Shown piece after piece: positions 31,494 to 43,575 of a stretch of 64,000 nucleotides of DNA. Position numbers and translations under genes: made by a program. This DNA is from Auanema rhodensis (taxonomy: Eukaryota; Nematoda; Chromadorea; Rhabditida; Rhabditidae). The stretch lies in assembly GCA_964057225.1 (NCBI GenBank), contig OZ059896.1, forward strand, positions 6,820,001 through 6,884,000, written 5' to 3'. Position 1 is the first letter of the stretch. The number at the start of each line of letters is the position of its first letter. The notes under the pieces were generated by a model. The model did no database searches. It had not been told where the DNA came from and worked only from the letters and a program-made list of their open reading frames with translations.

Positions 31494-32403
31494 ATGAACT
31501 ATTTCAAATCAGCGGGCACTGTTTGGGCACTAAAAAATCTTAAGCCAAAGTAAGTCATTAAGAAATGAACACGCTATTGTATTAGGTGCCTTGAAGTTTA
31601 GCAGTTTGCCAAATTGTTCGAAATTGTGGTAAACTTAAAAAAGGCTGTATGAAAACATGTAGCTGTTGGAATTGCAAAGAAGTAGTTGATTGCGCAGAAC
31701 AGTTTTTTTGCAACAAATGTTTGTACTGATACTTTTGTCCTTCATGCAATTCTAATCCTAGGCGATCATATTCAACCTATCGGACAACAGAATTTATTTG
31801 AATACATGGGAATGGATACTGCTTATCGAATTGATGATGGAAAGTTGAAACAAAGGTAATAAAGTTATTATTAAGGCTTATCCAAAAAACATCATCGTTA
31901 AGGTTTCGCGATCTTCAATTCAAGCTTCATCCTGACAAATTTGCCCAAGCTACAGAAGCAGAAAAAATCATGTCAGATAACCATTCTAGACATTTAAACA
32001 AAGCTTTCAAAACTCTTTCGGAACCTTTATCAAGAGCACGATATTTGTTGGAGATACTAGGAGAACGAGATTCTTCTGGTTTTTCTAAATAAATTAAATT
32101 GTGAACTCAGTTATTCTTTTAGCTGATTTATCTCCTGAAAATCTTATGGAAATGATGGAATGGAACGAGAGAGTGGTGGAGATGGATTCCTCAAGTTTGT
32201 TAAAAGAAAAAGAAAATGTACAGGAGCACATAGTACAATGCTTGTCCGAACTACAAGATGCATTTTACGAAAAGAACATTAACGTGGTTAGTATTACATT
32301 ATTTGAATAGCTGATGATTATCTTTATTAAATAGGTAAAAGAAAAGGTAACTATGCTCAGTTATCTGTACTCTCTTCGCAAAAACATAGAAGAACGACTT
32401 TGA
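31494..32403 (+). CDS. HscB/HSC20 J-domain co-chaperone (6 exons)
   Basis: Mitochondrial co-chaperone that delivers ISCU-bound Fe-S clusters to Hsp70. Exons: 31494-31549, 31597-31718, 31762-31855, 31903-32078, 32123-32286, 32335-32403; 226 residues (human about 235). An N-terminal Cys-rich zinc finger (CSCWNC...FFCNKC) is followed by a J domain with HPDKF and a C-terminal helical ISCU-binding domain (SPENLMEMMEWNERV). The ATG follows a TGTATTTTAG acceptor by 3 bp. The 205-bp gap to the snRNP gene is operon-like. Confidence 0.93.
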
Positions 32404-32751
32404 ACAAGCATTTAAGAACTCTTACGTGTTATTTCTTTTAGTTTTTTTAAACGGGAGAGAGAGCCATTAAATATATTTATTTATTCAATAAAGGAATTCA
32501 TGTGTTTTCGTACTTTGTATTTGGTAGTAGTTTGTACTATTTATATTGTAATATAGTGCAGAAAATGGTTAGTAGCCTTAGTACGTACCTATTATATTTT
32601 GTCTTATTTTGCATGTTTTTGGCAGAAATACTCTTGCTGCCTTAATTGTTTTTATATATTTATCATTGAAAACTGTCTCTGATTTCACTCGGCAATGTCA
32701 TGGTCACACACTGATGATGAGGTGACCATGTAATGCCACGTTTCTTTCTTT
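32404..32751. other. Intergenic region after HscB
   Basis: AATAAA at about 32486 probably serves HscB. The rest is AT-rich. Confidence 0.6.
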
Positions 32752-32937
32752 TTATACGTTATTTTTTTCGATATAATCACTGGGTTTTCTCCTTATTTCT
32801 TTGAATTTTTCTTCTCTTTTGGCAGTTATCAATTGGCGTACATTAAACGATGGCGTGTTCATCGGCACGTATCGGGCCAACACTGTTTGTCCCTTTATTT
32901 GTTCTGATTGTTCCGCAACGACTTGTCGTTTTATCAT
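32752..32937 (-). CDS. Candidate single-exon small protein (61 aa)
   Basis: A complete ORF with ATG and TAA and no low-complexity sequence, rich in K, E, Q and R (MIKRQVVAEQSEQIKGQ... PSDYIEKNNV). The ATG lies 54 bp from the transketolase ATG, facing away, as in a bidirectional promoter. No family recognised. It could instead be a chance ORF in the transketolase 5' region. Confidence 0.35.
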   Translation of the reverse strand: MIKRQVVAEQSEQIKGQTVLARYVPMNTPSFNVRQLITAKREEKFKEIRRKPSDYIEKNNV

Positions 32938-32991
32938 CCTTTTCGCTTATATATTTTCAACTATTTTTTAAATTAAAATTTTTAAAGTAAA

Positions 32992-35466
32992 ATGGTCGCT
33001 GAACAGCTTCGTTTGGACTTAGAGGATGCTGCTAACCGCATGCGAATCTCTGCCATTGAAATGACTTGTGCTAGCAAGAGTGGACATCCTTCTTCCTCTA
33101 CTTCAGCTGGTTTATATTTTTAATATTTATATTTTTTTAACAATACTTGCAGCTGAAATCTTGTCTACCCTTTTCTTCCATGAAATGAAATATGACATTA
33201 ATGAACCCAAGTCCGCTAATGCAGACCGTTTTGTCCTTTCTAAGGTTTCCGTACTTTTTTTAATTTGTGTCAGTGTTTCTATTGCAGGGTCATGCTTGCC
33301 CTATTCTCTATGCCGCTTGGGAAGAAGCTGGTCTCCTTTCTCGTGAGCAAGTTTTGTCTTTGAGAAAAATTGATTCCGATATTGAGGGACATCCAACTCC
33401 CGTTAGTTTCGAAATTGTAAAACTAGTTAGAGTGAACAATTATAGAGATTGAACTTCATTGATGTCGCCACTGGATCTTTGGGACAAGGTCTCTCTTGTG
33501 CCGCCGGTATGGCCTACGTTGGAAAGAACATTGATAAAGCTAGCTATCGTGTTTTCTGTTTGATGGGAGATGGAGAAACTGCTGAAGGAGCTGTTTGGGA
33601 AGCTGCTGGTGTGTTATCTTAGCTCGCGTGTTTTCATCTTTCGACATTTGTAGCATTTGCTTCCTATTACAACCTTGATAATTTGGTTGCCCTTGTCGAT
33701 GTCAACAGACTGGGACAATCTCAACAAACTGCTCTTGGTCACAGTGTTGATGTGTACCAGGTGTAATCAGCATCTAAAGTGTGATAATTGAAATTTTTGA
33801 ATTTAGGCTCGTTTCGCTGCTTTCGGTTTTAACTCCATTGTTGTAGATGGACACAATATTGCTGAGTTGATTGCTGCTTACGAAACTGCCAAGAACACAA
33901 AGGCATTTGAATACAATAAATATTGCAAAAACTATTCATCTTTCAGGGCAAGCCTACTGCTATCATTTGCAAAACCTTGAAGGGAAAGGGAATCGAGGGA
34001 GTTGAAGACCTCGATAACTGGCACGGAAAGCCAGTTCCAGTTGACAAGGTTGGTTGAAAAAAATAGTTCTGTATATGCTTTATTTATTTATAATTTGCAG
34101 ATTGATGCGATCAAGGCTCGTCTTCATGGAAGCCAGAAGGGAAAGCTCGTCGCTGCTAAACCACTCGCTGATGCCCCAGTTGTCGATCTCCAACTTGGAT
34201 CCATCAAGATGGCTCCTCCAACTTACAAAAAGGGAGATAAGGTTTAATGAAGTACAAAACAATACTTACAATTGGTATTAAGGTTGCTACTCGCGCAGCT
34301 TACGGAACTGCTCTAGCCAAACTTGGGGATGCTAGCCCACGTGTTATTGGACTTGACGGTGACACCAAGAACTCTACCTTTTCCGATAAACTTCTCCAGG
34401 TATTAATTTAAGTTTTGTTTTAGCAACATTTACTTTCATTTGCAGAAGCATCCAAATCAATTCATTGAATGTTTTATTGCTGAGCAAAACTTGGTTGGAG
34501 TCGCTGTTGGAGCTCAATGCCGTGATAGAACCATCCCATTCACCAGGTAATTAACTTGTTATAACATTATACAAACTCATATTAAAATGTTTTTTTAGCA
34601 CATTTGCTGCTTTCTTCTCTCGCGCTGCTGATCAAATCCGCATGGCAGCAGTTTCTTTCGCTAATGTAAAGTTTGCTGGATCTCATGTAGGAGTTTCTAT
34701 TGGTGAAGATGGACCTTCCCAGATGGCTCTTGAGGTATTTTATAATTGCTTTCTGAAAATATGATAATTGTATCTGCGTAGGACATCGCTATGTTCCGTG
34801 CTATTCCGGGATCCACTGTATTTTACCCCACTGATGCTGTATCTGCTGAAAGAGCTACCGAGTTGGCTGCTAACATCAGAGGCATGGTTTTCATCAGAAC
34901 TGGGCGTCCAGCTCTTGAAGTTCTTTATGAAAATGATGAAGTTTTCAAAGTCGGCCAGGCTAAGGTTAGTATGATTAAATGCGTTTGCTCAAAGTTTTGT
35001 TGCAGGTTGTCAAGCAATCACCACAGGATAAAATTGTTCTCATCGGAGCCGGAGTTACACTCTACGAGTGTCTCAAGGCTGCTGAACAATTGGAGAAAGA
35101 AGGTAAAAAAAAGAAGAAATTCAATATTATTGAGATATATTAGGAATTCACGCTTGCGTAATTGACCCATTCACTATTAAGCCTATTGACAAGGCTACTA
35201 TTCTTCAACATGCTCAAAGAGTTGGTGGAAAGGTTCTCACTGTTGAAGATCACTACCCAGCAGGAGGAATCGGAGAAACCGTAATTACTTTTTTTCTTAA
35301 TTTTGCGAACAGAATTGTTTAGGTTTCTGCCGCTTTGGCTGATGAAGCTGTCAGAGTTCGTAGTATCTGTGTTCAAGATGTTCCTCGCTCTGGACCACCT
35401 GATGATTTGGTTGATATGTTCGGAATTTCTGCCCGTCATATTGTCAATGCTGTCAAGCAATTTTAA
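32992..35466 (+). CDS. tkt-1: Transketolase (15 exons)
   Basis: Thiamine-diphosphate enzyme of the non-oxidative pentose phosphate pathway, cytosolic. Exons: 32992-33109, 33153-33244, 33288-33401, 33446-33608, 33654-33760, 33807-33902, 33947-34048, 34101-34241, 34283-34399, 34446-34546, 34599-34734, 34782-34964, 35006-35102, 35144-35280, 35323-35466; 615 residues, the animal length. It has [17 protein letters not shown], the ThDP/Mg motif [36 protein letters not shown] with the catalytic Glu, and [13 protein letters not shown]-ending codons are more frequent than in its neighbours, as expected for high expression. The sixth intron (33903-33946) begins GC rather than GT. Confidence 0.97.
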
Positions 35467-36177
35467 TCGATACTCTTATCTGGCATGATGTTAATTTTCG
35501 TATTAAATTATTTCTCTGCTGCTTGACCGGTGATAACGGTTGTGTTATCTCTTTTAGATAGTGTTTTACCTGTTTTTCGGTTAAATGTTATGATGCCTAT
35601 AAAGTGTTAGATCAAGTTATTTTGCTCAGAACAAAGGGATGATTCTTCATGAAACAGATTAAATATAATACAATATTTCTTGATCAGGTTTGAAAAATTT
35701 TCACCAAAAATTAAAAATGTAATTCTGTACAATTTTCGGGCGCCAAATAATTTTTTTTCTTTGGGCATGTCAACGAAATTATCCAATGGAGTCACATGTG
35801 TTAAAAATAAGAGAAAAAGGGAATGTTGTTCACTATTTCTGATCTATTAGGAAAGATATGAAAATAATAGTTATTGAATTATGCTCAGTTATATATCAAC
35901 ATTTACTACAGTTTTAATCCATACTGTAAGTTCTCGGTTATATCTTTGACCGTTGTTCCATATTTGACACGTGGTCTTAGAGCAATCTTTCTGGCCTATT
36001 GTTCTTCACCTAGTTCAGATTGTTTAAGGAAAACCATAAACATCATTCTCCGCCCCTGATCGTAGACCAATGACGATACAAAATTGTGTATCTGACCCTT
36101 TTCTTTGTTTGTTCTCTTAGCAGTTATTAATGAAAATGTTTGTCACCGTTTTTCTTGTATAATTAGAAAATTTTAGA
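35467..36177. other. Intergenic region tkt-1 to alh-3
   Basis: About 710 bp, no gene seen. A TTTTAG acceptor ends 1 bp before the alh-3 ATG. Confidence 0.6.
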
Positions 36178-39100
36178 ATGAAAATTGCAATTATTGGTCA
36201 ATCTGCTTTCGGAGTAGATGTCTATAAAGCATTACGCAGCAATGGACATGATATTGTTGTAGTATTTACAATTCCGGACAAAAATGGAAGAGAAGATTTA
36301 TTGGGTTTGTATCACTACTATTATAGCTTATTTGCAATATATTTTCAAATTTTATATTTAATCTGTGCTAATTTTTGAACCGTTAAACCAATTTTGTAGC
36401 TCTCGAAGCTGCGCAAGACGGTGTTCCAGTACAGAAACCATCACGTTGGAGAAGAAAGAATGCCGAAGGAAAATTCGAGGTGAAAAAAATTGTTCGAATT
36501 TTCATATTTTTAGAATTGTTCAGGTTATCCCCGAAATGTTACAACTATACAGTTCTTTCGGTGCTGAATTAAATGTTTTACCTTTCTGTACTCAATTCAT
36601 TCCGTTAGAAATTACGGAATTCCCTAAATTCAAGAGTATTATTTATCATCCATCCATTCTCCCAAAACATCGGTAAATAAAGGTTTTTTTTTATATTGTC
36701 AGTGAAATACTATTTATAGGGGTGCTTCTGCTATTAACTGGACTCTTATTGAAGGAGATGAAGAAGCTGGTCTTAGTATTTTCTGGGCTGATGATGGACT
36801 TGATACCGGACCAATTCTTCTTCAAAAAAAATGCAAGTAAGATAATTTTTTTATTATTCATTTTATCAAATATTTTTCCCAGAGTTGAAGAAAATGATAC
36901 ATTGAATTCTCTGTATAAACGCTTTCTCTATCCCGCTGGAGTTGATGCAATGGTGAGCGAATTCTATTCATTTTGATGTCTTCATTTAATTATACTCGTC
37001 TTATACGTATAATTTCTAAGGCTGAAGCAGTTGAGCTAATTGCTGCTGGGAAAGCTCCAGTGATCGTACAACCTACTGAAGGTGCAAGCTACGAACCTTA
37101 CATCACCACCAAACCAGAACTGGCCGAAGTGGACTGGAAAAAATCTCGCGATCAAATTCACAATTTCATCCGCGGTAATGATAAGGTACGAGAAATGAAT
37201 GTGCAAAGTAGGACATGATATTTTCCCCAGGTCCCTGGTGCATGGTCAACCTTTAATAATGAAAAGGTTACTTTCTTTGGAAGTACTAAGTGGAAATCTG
37301 ACTGTATCCCTGATGGCAGAAAAGTGGCTATTTCTGAAACTAATTTCGAAGTTATTGCACACGATGGTGGACTACTTCTTCCTGGATTTGATGGACTTTA
37401 TGTTAGTTCATTCGAAAAGCATAATTACTCTGTATTTATAGGTAAATGTTGATACTATAAAAGTTGGCAGCAAAACAATGCCTGCTCACAAATATGGGCT
37501 TATTGAAGAAAAAGGAGAAGCTTTAGTTCTAACTGACGAAGAGAAAGTGATTGTAGCTACAGCAAAGGTAAAATACAATTTATTTAGAACTGTAAATATT
37601 GTTTTAGGGTATTTGGGAAGCTATTTTGAAGCAACCTGTCTCTGATGAAACAGATTTCTTCGAAGCGGGGGCTTCTTCTGCAGACGTTACCAGACTGGTC
37701 GAAGAATTGAAGTTCACCACCAAAGTCGAACTAGAAAACACTGACGTATGATTCAAGATATAAAGTAGAGATAACGTCTACTTATTTAGATTTACATGGC
37801 TTCTAAATTCTCTGAAAACATTGATATTCTTATTCGTAAGAGCCGTGGTGGCGATGCTCTTACGGTTGAATATGATCCCGTATGTTGAATCTAAAGTAAT
37901 TGAAAAAATGAATATTTTTAGATTATTATTGAAGTTAATGGTCTGACTTTAAAGTTCCCTCATGAGTTATTCATAAACGGACAGTTTGTCCCATCAAATA
38001 GTGGCAGGTAACAGTCATAACTTTAAAGAAGTACCCGTGCCTTTAAGAACTTATGAAACAATTAATCCTGCTGATGAATCTGTAATCTGTTCGTTGCCAA
38101 AAGCTGACTTGACAGATGTTAATAAAGCTGTTGCTGCAGCTAAGAATGTGATTACTTTTGTACAAAATACTTATCTAATATCAAAAATTTAGGCGTTTGA
38201 AAACGGAGAGTGGAGAAAAATGTCGGCTCGAGAACGTGGAAAGCGTCTTCTGAAATTAGCAGATCTTATGGAACAACATAAAGACGAACTTGCAACATTA
38301 GAATCATTGGATTCTGGAGCTGTTTATACGTTGGCTCTCAAAACTCATGTTGGAATGTCAATTGACTCATGGAGATATTATGCTGGATGGTGTGATAAGA
38401 TTCAAGTATTTTGTTTGAATCTTCACGAAAAAAACACTTATATTATTTAGGGAACTACGATTCCAATCGCTGATGCTCGACCAAATCATAATTTGTGCAT
38501 TACCAAAAAGGAGCCAATTGGTGTTGTAGGAATGATCACACCATGGAATTATCCTCTTATGATGCTTAGTTGGAAAATGGCTGCTTGTTTGGCTGCCGGT
38601 AATACTGTTGTCCATAAACCAGCGCAGGTAACTCCTTTGACTGCCCTCAAGTTCGCCGAACTCTCCGTTCTTGCTGGAATTCCCGAAGGGGTTATCAACA
38701 TTATTACCGGATCAGGAAGTGAATTGTTTTGCATGCAGCACATTGAGTATATTTTCTATTTAGGTGAAATTGGCCAAGCTCTTTCAGATCATCCAGATGT
38801 CAGAAAGATAGCTTTCACAGGGTCAACTGATATCGGAGCTCAAGTCATGTCTAGGTAACAATATTCGTAAGCTTCAAAACTACTATAGTAATAATGTTTG
38901 CAGCTGTGCTAAATCCAACATCAAAAAAGTATCATTAGAACTTGGAGGAAAATCTCCTTTAATCATCTTCCCTGATGCTGATCTCGAAAGAGCTGTTAAG
39001 CAAACATGCACAGCTGTTTTCTTCAACAAAGGAGAAAATTGTATTGCTGCCGGAAGGATATTTGTAGCATCATCCATATACGACAATTTCTTAAAGAAAC

Positions 39101-39810
39101 TAATCGAAGAGACAAAGAAATATGTTATCGGGCACCCATTAGATCGCAGTACCGCTCATGGTCCACAAAATCATAAAGCGCACCTGGACAAGTTGATTGA
39201 GTATGTAAAAAATTCTGTACGAGACGGAGCAAAGGTTTTAATTAAAATTGAAAAATTTTTTGAACCATCTTTTTTCAGGTTGAAATTGGTGGGGAACGTC
39301 TAGATCGCCCTGGTTTGTTCTTCCCACCCACAATTTTCTCGAATGTTGATGACAAAAACTTCGCTGCTATTGAAGAATCCTTTGGACCCATTATGTGTGT
39401 TAGCAAGTTTGATGAAAAGTATGTTTCAATGTAGCCCTTTCTGATATCAACCGTTTGTTGTATTAAGCAACATTGATGATGTCATACGACGTGCTAATGC
39501 TACCGAATTCGGACTTGCTGCTGGTGTATTCTCACAAGTAGAGCCTTCAAAAAGTTTTCAGAAATTTAATTTGTTCTTTGAAGGATGTTTCTAAATGTCT
39601 GCGAGTGTCATCTCAATTACATGCTGGAACTGTCTTCGTTAATACTTATCAGAAAACTGATGTTGCCGCACCATTTGGTGGATTCAAACAATCTGGATTC
39701 GGCAAGGACCTGGGTACGTACTATAATTTGAAAATTAGAGAATGTTTTTTTTAGGAATGGAAGCCTTGAACGAGTATCTTCTCACTAAAACTATCACTTT
39801 CGAGTATTGA
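36178..39810 (+). CDS. alh-3: 10-Formyltetrahydrofolate dehydrogenase, ALDH1L (20 exons)
   Basis: Cytosolic folate enzyme converting 10-formyl-THF plus NADP+ to THF, CO2 and NADPH. Exons: 36178-36304, 36400-36479, 36524-36672, 36720-36836, 36883-36952, 37021-37185, 37231-37401, 37442-37567, 37608-37745, 37790-37879, 37922-38007, 38048-38147, 38193-38405, 38451-38718, 38764-38854, 38904-39234, 39279-39418, 39468-39537, 39584-39713, 39755-39810; 905 residues (human 902). Domain 1 is a GART-like hydrolase with [10 protein letters not shown] and DDGLDTGPI. Domain 2 is an acyl-carrier-like segment with Ser for 4'-phosphopantetheine ([16 protein letters not shown]). Domain 3 is ALDH with LELGGKSP (Glu) and [11 protein letters not shown] (Cys). 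It ends TITFEY. Confidence 0.97.
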
Positions 39811-40214
39811 ACAGATACTGAGTTGCGCTAATTACTTCACATTAGTCTTTGACATGTTTCCATATATTTTAAATAATAATCTAATAATTTATTGGAAAAT
39901 AAACGTTTTATTTTAATTTTATGTTCAATCAATGTTTTCTTTCGACTGATACATAATACGTTCATCTGATTTCCATCGTCCGTTCCAGATGACCCCGAAT
40001 TCCTTTCCTCTTTCTCCTTTCTATCATATATAATCCCAAACTATACATTATTATGTCGTTTTCTGATTGATCTCATTAAACTTATTTGTTTTCACTAACA
40101 TACCTCTTTCCAATCTTTTGATAACGATTGAAAGACAAAACAAAGTATTCAGTAGGTTAACATCAATATATCTTTGTCTTGTATATACGACACCTTAACT
40201 TCTTTCTCTACAAA

Positions 40215-41225
40215 ATGACTGAAAATCAATTGAAGATGAATAAGATTGCGCCACTAAAATTTCTATACTGTCATGGTCTAGGATCTTCAATTTATAACAG
40301 AACTGGCCAATCGCTTACTCAATATTTTGAAAAGAAACCTCATTATTTTGAAAGGTAAAGCTTAAATTGTAAAGTGGTATCACTTTTTTTCTCAGGCTAG
40401 TATATCGTAATCCTGGAAGTACAGAAAAGGTTTGGAGAATTAACGAATGGAAAGAAGACATTTTAAATAGAATAAGTATTGTTTTAACAAATAAATATAT
40501 GAAAAAATTTTAATTTATTCTTTTTCTCAGAAGACGATGAGTGGATTATAATTGCTTCAAGTGCGGGAGGCCATTGTGCCTTGAATGCGGCTAAGGAATC
40601 GCCTGCCAATATCAAGGTATTGAAAACATATCATACTATTGTTTAATAAACTAAAATATCATTACAGGGTCTATTCCTTTTTTGCCCAGGAACAAATTTA
40701 AACATGTCTTATGGAGATAGGATTGCGCCTGGTGCTACAAAGCTGTTGAAAGCAGGAAAAAAGCTAATTCATCCGGCAACACGAAACGGGTATCCAGCTC
40801 TTGTAGACTATGAAGGATTCCAACAATTCATTGATGTAAGATTCTAAGCTATAGATGTATGCTCTCATTCTTAAATTCAGACTTGTGTTACAGCAACTCC
40901 TGGAGAAATACCAATTAAATGTCCAGTGCATATCGTTCACGGTAACAAAGATGATGTAAGTAATGTTTAAATTTTATTGTTCATAACAATTCCTTTTTAG
41001 ACAGTACCGTATGAAAATTCAATTTCTTTAGTCCAAAGACTAGCAAGTGTAGAAGTAAATATCACTCTAATTGAAAACGGAACACATCTTTTAGATGTAG
41101 GTTCTTTGGATGTAAACGTTTTTAATGAATTTCCTACTTTTTAGATGGATGATACAGTGATTCAGAAAATGGATAATTTTATAAGAAAATTTGATACAAC
41201 AACAACAACAAAACCAAAGTTATAA
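40215..41225 (+). CDS. Alpha/beta hydrolase (7 exons)
   Basis: Exons: 40215-40354, 40396-40475, 40531-40616, 40668-40835, 40881-40955, 41001-41096, 41145-41225; 241 residues, a minimal single-domain hydrolase. It has an oxyanion-loop motif (FLYCHGLGSS), a nucleophile elbow IIASSAGGHCA, an acid in HGNKDDTVPYE and the catalytic His in NGTHLLD. It resembles small serine hydrolases of unknown substrate in animals. No signal peptide, so it is probably cytosolic. The C-terminus has a run of five Thr. The substrate is unknown. Confidence 0.85.
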
Positions 41226-41429
41226 AATTTTACAAGTGTAGAAATGAATATTTTATTTCACGTAGAAATTTATCACAAAAAACCGAATCAAAGTCATCAC
41301 AGTCATGCTATCACTTATGCAAGATATTATTTTCGGAATGCATTATAATGATATAAAAATAAATAAGTCAATAAATAAGTATGTTAAATTTCAAAATATG
41401 AGATGCATCAATAGAATATTATATTTTAG

Positions 41430-43575
41430 TTAATCACTGTCGATATCGGGTAAAACGCGTCTTCTTACATTATTTTCTTCGTCCTAAAGAAAACTTTCTG
41501 AATATGACTAGAATAGTGAAAATATACTTGAAGTAATCCTTCCGTTTCATCCTCGCCTTCAGAACTAAGATTTGAGTAAACAACCTGTCGTCTTTTTAAA
41601 CATTCTTTAATAAGAAGTGGTAATAAGCAAATACATGTAGCTACCATCTGAATAAGATTTTGATTGGTGCAAGTAATATGAAGTTCCAAACCATTAATAT
41701 GAACCCGTAAAACACTGCATTCCATCCAAACCAGGCTTCTATTGATGGTATCAACAGCTGTCCGAAAGCTGCACCAAGACTACCTGTGCCTACAAATAAG
41801 TTTTTCCTCTCAGAGATCTCATTATTTCAGCTGTACCATCAACTATTCCTGTAACTGTCGAAAGAGCCTCAGCACTACCACGTAGTTCTCTTGCTTTGCC
41901 CAGATCAGCAGATACAGAAGACGAGATCATACTAGCTGGACCTCCAATAAAAAAACCAGCAATGGCGAGAAGAATAGCATTTGCTGCATATGTTGGTGGG
42001 GAATCTGAAATATTTTATAAGAACGAATTAGTTCATAATATCCTACTTGATACTCCATATAAAGAGAACGTAGAGAGAGCTAGCATAATAACAACTAACG
42101 GAGTTCTTGATTGAAAATGATCCTATATAAATGTTGTAAATTTAAAAACTACATTATAATACTACCGATAAAGCTCCAGCCACTACTGAAGCTAAAATTC
42201 CGCCAACATCGTACCAAGTTGACAAAGCATCAGCATCTGATTCTTCCCATCCAAAATGAGAATGAAGGTAATATGGTAACCAGAAGAAAAACCCATAATT
42301 CACCAATTTCAGACAAGCATAGGCTAATGAATACTGAAATAAACTTTTTTAATTTTACTTATCAATTGTAAACATACTGCTATAACTCCTGGCAGCAACC
42401 ACGCCCTCCAAAAACTAATAGGTCTAGGTCTGGCGGCAGGATCGTCAGTTCGAACTTCTATAACTCTGTTAATTTCGTCCGGAAACTCAGCTGTATCAGG
42501 TAATCCTGTTAGCAACGAATGCGCTTAGTTGTTAAACAGTGACTGACTTACCAACATCGCGAGGAGCCGAAGCAAGGTTCCAGAACACCAAAAATGTGAA
42601 GACAAACAAGATGAGTGAGTTGGCAGCAAACGCATACTAAAGTAAACAAACTAACAAAAGTTTCACACATGATCATGTTCACTTAGAAACTTAACTAACC
42701 TCATAACCTAAAGTCACCAACTTGCTAGAAATTAATGTGCCAATTATATTGCCAACACTAGCACATGCTGACCAAATACCCATGACGGCTCCTCGAGAAT
42801 GATGTCCAAACCAATTTCCCATAATGCAAACCTTGAAACAAAAATGTATAAAGATTCGCTATCTATTTTAACTTACTTCAGTAGGCCATGCCACAGATTG
42901 AAAGATTCCACTAGCAATCCATAAAGATGCATAAATGGTTTTAGAATATATACCGAAAATTTCAGTAACATATCCAAAAAGAAAGGTCTTAATAATATAT
43001 CACAAAAATTAAGATTATGCTGTTAATTGTAAACTTACAGCAATGGCTGATAGCCACATGCCTATAGACAAAACAAGCCGAGGTTCATAACGATCACCAA
43101 GGATTCCTCCAAAAAATAATCCCTAAAACAATTTTTAACTATTATGGATTATCATAGAAACATACGATAGAATATGCAAAGAGAAATCCACCATCAAGAA
43201 GTGCTAAAAATTCAGAAGCTGCTTGTGTTGAAGGAAAAAGAGGTCCAGCCTCTGTAGTATTTTTGGTCCAGGCAGAAATTAAAGAAGGTTTAACAGTTGA
43301 TAAAGTTTTTCTTGTGGCATGCACGAATGCAAAACTGCAAAATTAAAACGGGATTCATAATTATTAAACCAAAATATAGTAATGTAGTACATATAAAAAT
43401 TTGAATAATATAATTAAGTTTGAATACAAAATAATTACCTAAAAAAAGTTAGCACAAACACTGATCCATGATGATGACTCCAATGTTCTCCGCCGGTGCA
43501 CCAATTAAAGATTCGAGAAAAGCCATTATTCGCTCTATTTAATGAATCAGAAGTACGCAGCCTTACCCGAGGCAT
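41430..43575 (-). CDS. SLC37-type sugar-phosphate transporter, MFS (13 exons)
   Basis: Major-facilitator phosphate antiporter family of the glucose-6-phosphate/glycerol-3-phosphate type, expected in the ER. Exons in coding order: 43575-43439, 43334-43166, 43122-43039, 42987-42877, 42831-42700, 42636-42552, 42505-42378, 42333-42166, 42122-42047, 42004-41837, 41789-41692, 41647-41528, 41483-41430; 509 residues. Family marks are FAFVHATRKTLSTVKPSL in TM1, GILGDRYEPR after TM2, NWFGHHSRGAVMGIWSACAS, KLVNYGFFFWLPYYL, STWYDVGGI, and VSADLGKARELRGSAEALST followed by DGTGSLGAAF. An insert in loop 1 and an acidic tail fit SLC37A1-3 rather than SLC37A4. Substrate is inferred from family only. Confidence 0.92.

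Noticed and set aside
34080-34262. Minus-strand ORFs across transketolase exons (also 35140-35460, 38549-39086)
   Set aside because: Antisense shadows of well-supported exons.
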